DNA from: Gemmatimonadota bacterium
Lineage (GTDB): Bacteria > Gemmatimonadota > Gemmatimonadetes > JACCXV01 > JAHWKZ01
Direction: 5' to 3'
DNA length: 9,102 nucleotides
Assembly: GCA_019347645.1 (NCBI GenBank)
Contig: JAHWKZ010000054.1
Span: 1-9,102, forward strand
Under the pieces are notes generated by a model that was not told the origin of the DNA, made no database searches, and saw nothing but the letters and a program-made list of their open reading frames with translations. Numbering within the stretch: the first letter of the stretch is position 1; each line of letters starts with the position of its first letter. Positions 1-5,709 of the stretch are shown in pieces. Both the position numbers and the translations under genes were made by a program.

Positions 1-610
1 ACCGGAGATCGGACAGCAGCACCTCGTCACCGTCCTCGAAGAGGCTCGTGAGGAGCTCCTCCTCGTACCCGAGCAGCTCCTCGCCGACGTCCCGCTCGGC
101 CCGGCGGAGCCGCCAGTCGGTCCGTGAGAACCACAGGACCAGGTCCTCCTCGATCTCCTCGATCTCGGCCGGCGGCTCGCGGAGCATCCACCACAGGTAG
201 AGGGCCATCGCGCCGAGCAGCAGTGCCGCGTCGAACCGGCCGATCCTGCCGTCCAGCACGATCGCCACAGCGCCCACGCTGGCGGCGAGGAGAAACGGAA
301 GCTCGCGATGCAGGAAGCGCGCCTTCGCGACCAGGGGCGAGACGAGCGCGGTGGCTCCGAGGATGAGGCCGAGGTTGGCGATGTTCGAGCCCACCACGTT
401 CCCGAACGCCACCTCGGGCGTGCCCGCGAGCGCCGCCGCGAGCGAGGCGGCGAGCTCCGGGGAGGAGGTGGCGAAGGCGACCACCGTCAGGCCCACGACG
501 AGCGGCGTCATCCCGAGGCCCCGCGCCACCTCGGAGGCGTCGTCGATCAGCCGCTCGCCCCCGAAGTAGAGGAGGGCGGTGCCGGCGAGGATCAGCAGCG
601 GGTCGATCAT
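1..610 (-). CDS. Sodium/calcium exchanger family (CaCA) membrane protein, N-terminal part
   Basis: The minus-strand frame begins at an ATG at 610 and stays open to the window edge, giving 203 residues without a stop. Residues 40-85 match the alpha-1 repeat of the CaCA cation/Ca2+ antiporter family: GLTVVAFATSSPELAAS is followed by GNVVGSNIANLGLILG. The PEL acidic residue and the GSN motif are the ion-coordinating positions known from this family. Hydrophobic segments lie at about 4-17, 36-60, 70-92, 104-119 and 126-142. They are followed by a strongly acidic hydrophilic stretch (about 148-198) that would be the loop between the two alpha repeats; the second repeat is outside the window. The role is probably Ca2+ or Na+ exchange across the inner membrane. 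The start has only a weak AAGGG about 12 bases upstream. It lies 16 bases after the SDR stop, so the two genes are probably co-transcribed and possibly translationally coupled. Ion specificity cannot be read from this part. Confidence 0.85.
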   Translation of the reverse strand, partial: MIDPLLILAGTALLYFGGERLIDDASEVARGLGMTPLVVGLTVVAFATSSPELAASLAAALAGTPEVAFGNVVGSNIANLGLILGATALVSPLVAKARFLHRELPFLLAASVGAVAIVLDGRIGRFDAALLLGAMALYLWWMLREPPAEIEEIEEDLVLWFSRTDWRLRRAERDVGEELLGYEEELLTSLFEDGDEVLLSDLR

Positions 611-626
611 GTTGCGAACGATCCCT

Positions 627-1532
627 TCAGCCGGACCCGCCCGCCTTCCACTCCTCGTAGGCGGTGGCGGCGCTCTCGACGAACGACCGGTGGGTGGGCA
701 TCCAGCCCACGTCCGAGGCGCGCGAGGTGACGAGCGCCTGGTCGAGCGTCATCGCGTCGGCGACCGGACCGAGCTCCTCGCGGGCCTCCTCGATCGGCAG
801 GCTCTCGACCGCGCCTCTGGCGCCGGCGGCGTGGCTCGCCGCGCGGGCGGCGTCGCGGACCTTCACCGGCTTGCCGTCGACCCCGTGGAACACGCCGCCG
901 GCGCGATGTTCGGCGATCTTCACGTACAGTCGACCGAGGTCGTCGCGATGGACGAGCGACCACCGGTTCTCTCCGTCTCCGACGTAACGGGCCGAACCCT
1001 CCTCTTCGGCCGTATCGAAGAACCGGACCACCAGCCCGCCCCGGTCGCCGTACACCATTCCCGGCCGGACGACCGTGGTGACGAGGGTCTCGTCCGCCGC
1101 CCCCAGGACCTGCTCCTCGTGGGAGGGACGCCACGCCACCACCTCCGCGGGCCGCTCGACGGAGGCGGTCTCGTCCACGGGCTCCTCGCCGGTGTCGCCC
1201 AGCACCCAGCACCCCGAGGTGTAGATCAGCTGGCGGTTCTCGACCGAGTCCTGGACGATCTGCCGCAGGGAGTCCACCGCCACCAGGTCGGTCTCCACCG
1301 GGGAGCCGTAGTCGAGCGCCGCGTGCACCAGCACGTGGTGGTCGCGAGCCGCCTCCAGCCACTCGGACGGATCGGCGATGTCGGCCTGCACGGGGTGCGC
1401 GCCTGTCCGGCGCACCCGCTCCACGCTGCCGGGGGAGTGGTGGAGCCCGGTCACCTCGTGGCCGGCGTGCACGAACGCTCCGGCGATCGCCCGGCCGACA
1501 TACCCGGACGCCCCGGTGATGAAGACTCGCAT
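627..1532 (-). CDS. Atypical extended SDR / NAD(P)-dependent epimerase-like protein
   Basis: This 301-residue protein opens with an N-terminal Rossmann fold carrying TGASGYVG at 6-13. It also has family landmarks of extended short-chain dehydrogenases: YTSGCWVLG at 104-112, RPGMVYG at 156-162 and VHRDDLG at 194-200. The usual catalytic Tyr-x3-Lys is not seen: at the expected place (134-138) the sequence reads WRPSH, so Tyr is Trp and Lys is His. This suggests an atypical SDR that binds NAD(P) but may not do the classical epimerase/dehydrogenase chemistry; the substrate is unknown. The frame extends upstream to 1799, but the ATG at 1532 is chosen because it starts directly at the Rossmann strand MRVFITG and has AGGAGG six bases before it. 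It is probably the first gene of a two-gene unit with the exchanger, diverging from msrB. Confidence 0.85.
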   Translation of the reverse strand: MRVFITGASGYVGRAIAGAFVHAGHEVTGLHHSPGSVERVRRTGAHPVQADIADPSEWLEAARDHHVLVHAALDYGSPVETDLVAVDSLRQIVQDSVENRQLIYTSGCWVLGDTGEEPVDETASVERPAEVVAWRPSHEEQVLGAADETLVTTVVRPGMVYGDRGGLVVRFFDTAEEEGSARYVGDGENRWSLVHRDDLGRLYVKIAEHRAGGVFHGVDGKPVKVRDAARAASHAAGARGAVESLPIEEAREELGPVADAMTLDQALVTSRASDVGWMPTHRSFVESAATAYEEWKAGGSG

Positions 1533-1538
1533 CGCAAC

Positions 1539-1544
1539 CCTCCT
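1539..1544 (-). promoter_or_regulatory. Ribosome binding site of the SDR gene
   Basis: The plus strand reads CCTCCT, which is AGGAGG on the minus strand, six bases before the ATG at 1532. It decides the start of the SDR gene against the much longer upstream extension of the open frame. Confidence 0.8.
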
Positions 1545-1687
1545 GTGTTGAGCGGCCCCTCCGTCTCGCCGATCCCTCGCGTGGACCTCGTGTCGCGCTA
1601 TCTTCGGTGCCGGAGCGTCGCGCCGGCTCCGATCGCGGGAGACAAAGTATGCGGGAATCGGACGTTCGAGGCGAACCCCGTCTTGCG

Positions 1688-1693
1688 AGGAGG
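1688..1693 (+). promoter_or_regulatory. Ribosome binding site of msrB
   Basis: A perfect AGGAGG, continued as AGGAGGGA, lies eight bases before the msrB ATG at 1702 and fixes that start. Confidence 0.8.
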
Positions 1694-1701
1694 GAGAACC
1701 G

Positions 1702-2109
1702 ATGGAGAAGATCGAGAAGAGCGACGAGCAGTGGCGCCGGGAGCTGACGCCCGAGCAGTTCCGGATCCTCCGGGAGAAGGGAACCGAGCGGGCGTTCACC
1801 GGGGAGTACGCCGACCGCCACGATCCGGGAGTCTACCGCTGCGCGGCGTGCGGTTTGCCGCTGTTCGACTCCGACGCCAAATATGAATCGGGCAGCGGCT
1901 GGCCGTCGTTCACCCGGCCCCTGGACCGGGAGCACGTGGAGACCGAGGTGGACCAGAGCCACGGCATGCGCCGCACCGAGGTCCTCTGCGCCCGCTGCGA
2001 GAGCCATCTCGGCCACGTCTTTGAGGACGGCCCGGCCCCGACGGGGCTCCGGTACTGCATCAACTCCGCCGCCCTCGAGTTCGACGAGGCCGAAGAGGAG
2101 AGCCGATGA
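1702..2109 (+). CDS. msrB: Peptide-methionine (R)-S-oxide reductase MsrB
   Basis: This 135-residue protein has the full length and order of a stand-alone MsrB. It contains zinc-binding CxxC pairs at Cys47/Cys50 and Cys96/Cys99, the GWPSF substrate-site motif at 66-70, GHVFEDG at 104-110 and the catalytic Cys119 in RYCINSAAL. MsrB reduces the R epimer of methionine sulfoxide in oxidised proteins. No signal peptide is seen, so it is probably cytoplasmic. The position just before GWPSF, often the resolving Cys in SGCGWPSF-type enzymes, is Ser65 here (SGSGWPSF). This suggests the 1-Cys form, which needs an outside thiol for recycling. The start has a strong AGGAGG. Its TGA overlaps the lpdA ATG by four bases (ATGA), so the two are probably translationally coupled. 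Confidence 0.95.
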   Translation: MEKIEKSDEQWRRELTPEQFRILREKGTERAFTGEYADRHDPGVYRCAACGLPLFDSDAKYESGSGWPSFTRPLDREHVETEVDQSHGMRRTEVLCARCESHLGHVFEDGPAPTGLRYCINSAALEFDEAEEESR

Positions 2110-3512
2110 CCGGGAACGGCTACGACGTGGTCATCATCGGCAGTGGACCCGGCGGCTACGTCGCCGCGATCCGGGCCGGCCAGCTCGGACTGCGGACCGC
2201 GGTGATCGAGAAGGACGCCTTCCAGGGGGGCACGTGCCTCCATCGCGGCTGCATCCCCACGAAGGCCCTGCTCGAGAACGCGCACCGCTACCGGGACATC
2301 CTGCACGCGTCCGAGTTCGGTCTGGAGGTCGGCGACGTGTCGGTGGACTGGCGGAAGATCCAGAGCCGCAAGCAGAAGATCGTCGATCAGCTGGCGGGCG
2401 GGGTGAAAGGCCTGCTGAGGAAGTGGAAGGTCGAGATCGTCGAAGGGTGGGGCGCGCTCGACGGTCCACGGACCGTCGTGGTGCGCGAGGGCGGGCCGGA
2501 GGGTGGCGAGTCGCGCCGGCTGGAAGCGAGGAACGTCGTCATCGCCACCGGCTCGGTCCCGCGAGAGATCGCCAGCGCGCCGTTCGACGGCGAGCGGATC
2601 CTCTCCTCGGATCACGTCCTGACGCTCGACGCCGTCCCGGAGTCGCTGTGCGTGATCGGGGCCGGCGCCGTGGGCGTGGAGTTCGCGTCCGTCTACCGCG
2701 ACTTCGGGAGCCGGGTCACGCTCGTCGAGGCGCTGCCCCAGCTCCTGCCGATCGAGGACGAGGAGGTCGCGGCCGAGCTCGCCCGGGCGTTCCGGAGCAA
2801 GGGGATCGACGTCCGCGCGAGCACGAGCTTCGCCGGGGCCGAGGTCGTCGAGGGGGGCGTTCATGTGGACCTCGAAGGCGATGGCGAAGGACAACTCTTC
2901 GTCGAGAGGGTCCTGGTGGCGATCGGTCGGGAGCCCGTCACCGACGGGATCGGCCTCGAGACCACGAAGATCGAGACCGAGCGCGGCTACGTGAAGGTCG
3001 ACGAATGGTGCGAGACCGCCGAGCCGGGCGTCCATGCCATCGGCGACGTCAACCCCACGCCGTGGCTCGCCCACGTGGCGTCGATGGAGGGGGTCATGGT
3101 CGTCGAGCGGATCGCCGGCGAAGACGTCCGCCCGGTCCCCTACGGGGAGACGCCCAACTGCACCTACTGCGATCCCGAGGTGGCCAGCGTGGGGATGAGC
3201 GAGCGGCAGGCGAAGGAGGAGGGCTACCAGGTCCGCACCGGCAAGTTTCCCTTCCTCGCGTCCGGCCGCGCGAAGATCGACGGCCATACCGACGGGTTCG
3301 TGAAGATCGTGGGGGACCAGGCCTACGACGAGATCCTCGGCGTCCACATCGTCGGTTACAAGGCGACCGAGCTGATCGCCGAGGCGGGCGCGGTGCTGCG
3401 CCTCGAGGGGACGGTCGAGGAGCTGATCCATACGATCCACGCCCACCCGACGCTCGCCGAGGCCGTGCACGAGGCGGCCCATGCCGCCTATGGGGACGCG
3501 ATCCACTACTAG
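2106..3512 (+). CDS. lpdA: Dihydrolipoyl dehydrogenase (E3), orphan copy
   Basis: This 468-residue FAD flavoprotein is of standard E3 length. In order it has the N-terminal FAD-binding GSGPGG at 12-17, the redox disulfide Cys44/Cys49 in GTCLHRGCIPTK, ATGS at 147-150, the NAD-binding GAGAVG at 185-190, the second FAD contact AIGD at 311-314, and the C-terminal dimer-interface motif HPTLAE with catalytic His447 and Glu452. These separate it from mercuric or glutathione reductases and support NAD-dependent reoxidation of dihydrolipoyl groups. It overlaps msrB by four bases, and GAGGAG within the 3' end of msrB serves as its ribosome binding site. No E1, E2 or glycine-cleavage genes are visible in the window, so the usual multienzyme partners must be encoded elsewhere. 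Its pairing with msrB raises the possibility that it supplies electrons for sulfoxide repair. Confidence 0.95.
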   Translation: MTGNGYDVVIIGSGPGGYVAAIRAGQLGLRTAVIEKDAFQGGTCLHRGCIPTKALLENAHRYRDILHASEFGLEVGDVSVDWRKIQSRKQKIVDQLAGGVKGLLRKWKVEIVEGWGALDGPRTVVVREGGPEGGESRRLEARNVVIATGSVPREIASAPFDGERILSSDHVLTLDAVPESLCVIGAGAVGVEFASVYRDFGSRVTLVEALPQLLPIEDEEVAAELARAFRSKGIDVRASTSFAGAEVVEGGVHVDLEGDGEGQLFVERVLVAIGREPVTDGIGLETTKIETERGYVKVDEWCETAEPGVHAIGDVNPTPWLAHVASMEGVMVVERIAGEDVRPVPYGETPNCTYCDPEVASVGMSERQAKEEGYQVRTGKFPFLASGRAKIDGHTDGFVKIVGDQAYDEILGVHIVGYKATELIAEAGAVLRLEGTVEELIHTIHAHPTLAEAVHEAAHAAYGDAIHY

Positions 3513-3533
3513 AAGACCACGGTGAACCGAAGG

Positions 3534-3547
3534 ACCCCCAACGGGGT
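3534..3547 (+). terminator. Possible weak intrinsic terminator after lpdA
   Basis: ACCCC and GGGGT form a 5-bp stem around the loop CAAC, extendable by G-U pairs, and are followed by only TT. It lies about 20 bases after the lpdA stop and before the lipoprotein gene. The short U-run makes it weak; it may only attenuate. Confidence 0.3.
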
Positions 3548-3604
3548 TTGATCAGGGTGGTTCCGATGCTCGTTCACCCCCACCTTCTCGCGAGGGACCT
3601 CGCC

Positions 3605-4045
3605 ATGCGTAACGCTCGCACGATCCCGCCTCTTCTCTCGATCCTCCTGCTCCTGGCCTGTTCGAACGACACCCCGGCCGGGGCCGACGAGCGGGGGGAG
3701 CTCGCCCGCTCCGTCTACCTGGGCGAGACCTTCGAGCTCGCCGTGGGCCAGCGTGCCCGGATCGGCGAAAGCGGGCTCGTCATCGGCTTCCGGGGGGTGC
3801 GAGAGGACTCCCGCTGCCCCGTCGACGTCGATTGCGTCTGGAGCGGCGACGGGGCGGTGGCGCTCGGCGTCTCCATCGGTCGCTCCGCGACCCGGACCGT
3901 GACCCTCCACACGGACCTGGAGCCGCGCGCGGCGGCGGTCGGGGACCTGGTGGTGCGCCTCGTCGCACTCGCGCCGGAGCCCGTCTCCACGCGGCGCATC
4001 GACCCCGGCGAATACGTCGCGACCCTGGTAGTCGAGCGGCGGTAG
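3605..4045 (+). CDS. Predicted lipoprotein with conserved SRCPxDVxC motif (copy 1)
   Basis: This 146-residue protein has a short basic start (MRNAR), a hydrophobic core and a lipobox LLAC ending at Cys19, so it is probably a lipid-anchored envelope protein. The mature part is a small beta-rich domain with DSRCPVDVDCVWSG at 68-81, giving a C-x5-C pair at Cys71/Cys77. It ends in GEYVATLVVERR. I do not recognise a named function. The start at 3605 is chosen because it gives a compact signal peptide and has GAGGGA seven bases upstream. An in-frame ATG at 3566 would add 13 residues before the signal peptide. It lies 92 bases after lpdA, possibly behind a weak terminator. It aligns nearly end to end with the lipoprotein at 7117-7629. 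The Cys pair could form a disulfide or bind a ligand (inference). Confidence 0.8.
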   Translation: MRNARTIPPLLSILLLLACSNDTPAGADERGELARSVYLGETFELAVGQRARIGESGLVIGFRGVREDSRCPVDVDCVWSGDGAVALGVSIGRSATRTVTLHTDLEPRAAAVGDLVVRLVALAPEPVSTRRIDPGEYVATLVVERR

Positions 4046-4120
4046 TACCTCATATCATTGATGCTAACCCATTTGTGGAAAACAGCTTCACTCTCGTCAT
4101 CTAATGTAGTTTATATAGAC
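4046..4120. other. AT-rich patch between copy-1 lipoprotein and methyltransferase genes
   Basis: This 75-base stretch is roughly 40% GC, while its surroundings are about 70%. It codes for nothing recognisable and has no clear inverted repeats or target-site duplications. It may be a promoter/UP-element region for the following gene, or a remnant of transferred DNA. Confidence 0.5.
4087..4117 (+). promoter_or_regulatory. Candidate sigma70-like promoter for the methyltransferase gene
   Basis: TTCACT at 4087-4092 and TATATA at 4112-4117 (19-base spacer; 18 if TTATAT at 4111 is the -10) lie about 50 bases before the ATG at 4168. The -35 matches TTGACA at four of six bases. It is supported mainly by sitting in the only AT-rich patch of the window. 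Confidence 0.3.
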
Positions 4121-4167
4121 GTCCAGCTGCCGTCGAGCTTGGAGAAGCCGCAGCGCAGGCATGTGGG

Positions 4168-4770
4168 ATGACGCCACGCTGGATCGCCTTCGCGATCGTC
4201 CTCTTGTCCGAAGCGCTCGTGCTCGGGGGGCTCGTCGTGTCGATCGTGAGGCCGGAGCGGCGGGTGTGGCCCGCCCCCCGCGGGGCGCGGTCGTGGCAGT
4301 TCTGGTGGTCGTGGGGATTTCTGGGCGTCGCCGTGGCGGGATCGCTGGTCCTGGCGTGGTTCGACCGGGGCACGTTCGTCTTCGATCACTGGGTCTGGAA
4401 GGTGGCGGGGGTCGGGATCGTCGCGGCGGCCGAGTTCTTCAACGAGCGGGCGGTCCGGGCCGTGGGGCGGCCGGCGTCGCGTGGGCTCGGCGGCCCGCTG
4501 GTCACGCGGGGACCGTACGGCCGGACCCGGAACCCCCAGTACCTGGCGCAGAGCGCGATGGTCGTCGGCCTGGTCCTGGTGGCGGACTCGACCCTGCTGG
4601 CGATCGCCGCGGTGCCCGGCATCGTTTCCCTGCTCCTGACCCCGTTCGCCGAGGAGAAGTGGCTGGAGGAGCATCATGGGGAGGCGTACCGGCGGTACCG
4701 CGAGCGCGTTCCCCGCTTCCTCGGCCGCCGTGGAGGTGGGGGTCCGGAGTCGCGGTCGGAAGAGCAGTGA
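4168..4770 (+). CDS. ICMT/PEMT-type integral membrane methyltransferase
   Basis: This 200-residue membrane protein has hydrophobic segments at about 4-26, 47-64, 76-90 and 126-158. The C-terminal signature of the isoprenylcysteine carboxyl methyltransferase / phospholipid methyltransferase superfamily is clear: GPYGRTRNPQYLAQ at 115-128, then EEKWLEEHHGEAYRRY at 162-177 and RVPRF at 180-184. In the family these residues form the S-adenosylmethionine site at the membrane face. Bacteria generally lack prenylated proteins, so the substrate is more likely a lipid or small amphipathic molecule; the sequence does not show which. Residues 186-200 are a Gly/Arg/Glu-rich tail. The ribosome binding site is poor (AGG eight bases before the ATG). 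The stop is five bases before the next gene's ATG, so the two are probably one operon. Confidence 0.8.
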   Translation: MTPRWIAFAIVLLSEALVLGGLVVSIVRPERRVWPAPRGARSWQFWWSWGFLGVAVAGSLVLAWFDRGTFVFDHWVWKVAGVGIVAAAEFFNERAVRAVGRPASRGLGGPLVTRGPYGRTRNPQYLAQSAMVVGLVLVADSTLLAIAAVPGIVSLLLTPFAEEKWLEEHHGEAYRRYRERVPRFLGRRGGGGPESRSEEQ

Positions 4771-4775
4771 TCGCC

Positions 4776-5678
4776 ATGTCCGTTCGTTCGATCGGCCCCG
4801 CGTGCCTCCTGGCCATGCTCGTCCTGATCGCCGTGGTCCCCGTGGCCGCGCAGTCCTCGTCCGGCCCTCGGTTCGAGGAGTGCGCGAGCGAGATCCGCTC
4901 CCACGCCGACTGGATCGCCGAGCCCGATTCGACGTGGTCGCTGACGATCGGCCTCGACGCCGGAGGGGCGCTCCGCTACGTGGGCGCCCGCCACTCGACC
5001 GACCCCTCCGATCCGCAGTTCGTCGAGATCGTGGGCGCGTGGGAGACCCTGCGACCCACGCGGGCGTTCTTCGAGGGGCCGGACCGGGGGATCGCCGCCA
5101 CCGCCGAGGAGACGATCGAGCGGTTCGGGGAGTCGGGCTACGTGCGGTTCCTCGCCGCCCGCGACTCCGTCCCCGTCTCCACCCTCGAGCCCTCGCCCTT
5201 CGACGAGGCGGCGCACCTCCGGGAGCGCTTCCCGGAGGACCAGGTGGCACTCTTCTACCTCCTGCGGGAGGCCTCGCGCCTCCGGGAGCGGAGGGGGATG
5301 GACGGCCCCGCCGTCGAGGCCGCCATCGCCGAGCTCCTCTCCCGCGCGACGGAGATGGGCCTGCTGCGCGGGGAGGTGACGACGGTCGAGGCGCTCGATC
5401 GAGCCTACCGGCGCTACTGGAGCGAGCCCGCCGAGTGGTGGAAGGCCCCGGCGGCCTGGTTCGACCCGCTGCTGACGTCCGAACAGACGGGCGGGATCTT
5501 CACCAACGACGTCAACCGCGCCTCCAGCGCGTACCGGGACCGCCACATGGCGCGGCTGCTGGTGGAGGCGGTGGAGGCCGGGGAGCGGGTGTTCGCGGTG
5601 GTGGGGAGGAACCACGTGCCGCTCCAGGCGCCGGCTATCGTGTGTGCGTTGGGTTCGGGCGAGCCGTCGGACGAGTAG
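4776..5678 (+). CDS. Secreted TraB/Tiki-like protein with two GxxH motifs
   Basis: This 300-residue protein has an N-terminal signal peptide with probable cleavage after VAA at residue 25, so it is exported. It has no lipobox Cys. Two GxxH motifs bracket the protein: GARH at 70-73 and GRNH at 277-280. There is also an EG pair at 100-101 (RAFFEGP) and an Arg/His-rich YRDRHM at 253-258. Paired GxxH motifs, a Glu-Gly between them and a late Arg are the hallmark of the TraB/PrgY/Tiki/GumN group, whose Tiki members are metal-dependent proteases. The assignment is by motif; overall similarity was not tested. The ATG at 4776 is preferred; a GTG at 4767 (overlapping the previous stop) would add three residues. 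It is probably co-transcribed with the methyltransferase. Substrate unknown. Confidence 0.65.
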   Translation: MSVRSIGPACLLAMLVLIAVVPVAAQSSSGPRFEECASEIRSHADWIAEPDSTWSLTIGLDAGGALRYVGARHSTDPSDPQFVEIVGAWETLRPTRAFFEGPDRGIAATAEETIERFGESGYVRFLAARDSVPVSTLEPSPFDEAAHLRERFPEDQVALFYLLREASRLRERRGMDGPAVEAAIAELLSRATEMGLLRGEVTTVEALDRAYRRYWSEPAEWWKAPAAWFDPLLTSEQTGGIFTNDVNRASSAYRDRHMARLLVEAVEAGERVFAVVGRNHVPLQAPAIVCALGSGEPSDE

Positions 5679-5683
5679 GGGCG

Positions 5684-5704
5684 GGGAGGACGCTCGATCC
5701 TCCC
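5684..5704. terminator. Hairpin between convergent genes, possible bidirectional terminator
   Basis: GGGAGGA at 5684-5690 pairs perfectly with TCCTCCC at 5698-5704 around a 7-base loop. It fills the 31-base gap between the convergent TraB/Tiki-like gene and the thiolase. There is no T-run on either side, so it would act as a GC-rich, U-poor terminator. Confidence 0.5.
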
Positions 5705-5709
5705 GTCCG

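Larger units (their letters stand above)
1533..1701. promoter_or_regulatory. Divergent intergenic region between the SDR gene and msrB
   Basis: This 169-base gap must hold the start signals for both the minus-strand SDR/exchanger unit and the plus-strand msrB-lpdA unit. A small inverted repeat, CGGAGC at 1611-1616 and GCTCCG at 1626-1631 with a 9-base loop, sits near the middle. I see no convincing -35/-10 pair on either strand. Ribosome binding sites lie at both ends. Confidence 0.4.

Noticed and set aside
1611..1631. Inverted repeat CGGAGC/GCTCCG in the SDR-msrB gap as an operator or terminator
   Set aside because: Six-base arms with a 9-base loop are expected by chance in DNA this GC-rich, and there is no T-run; noted only as part of the intergenic region.
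579..1886. 435-residue plus-strand open frame over the SDR gene
   Set aside because: Mirror frame of the SDR; no domain, and it runs into msrB out of frame.
1833..3506. 557-residue open frame on the minus strand opposite lpdA
   Set aside because: Antisense shadow of a high-GC gene; Asp/Arg/Leu/Val/Gly-rich low-complexity look and no family motif, while the plus strand has full Lpd catalytic motifs.
4046..4120. Integron attC site or insertion-sequence end in the AT-rich patch
   Set aside because: No matching RYYYAAC/GTTRRRY core pair, no terminal inverted repeats and no transposase remnant nearby.
4111..5250. 379-residue minus-strand frame ending in a CLRCGFSKLDGSW segment that resembles a zinc ribbon
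   Set aside because: Most of the frame is Arg/Pro/Gly-rich shadow of the methyltransferase and GxxH genes; a single CxxC near the end is not enough to call a gene fragment.
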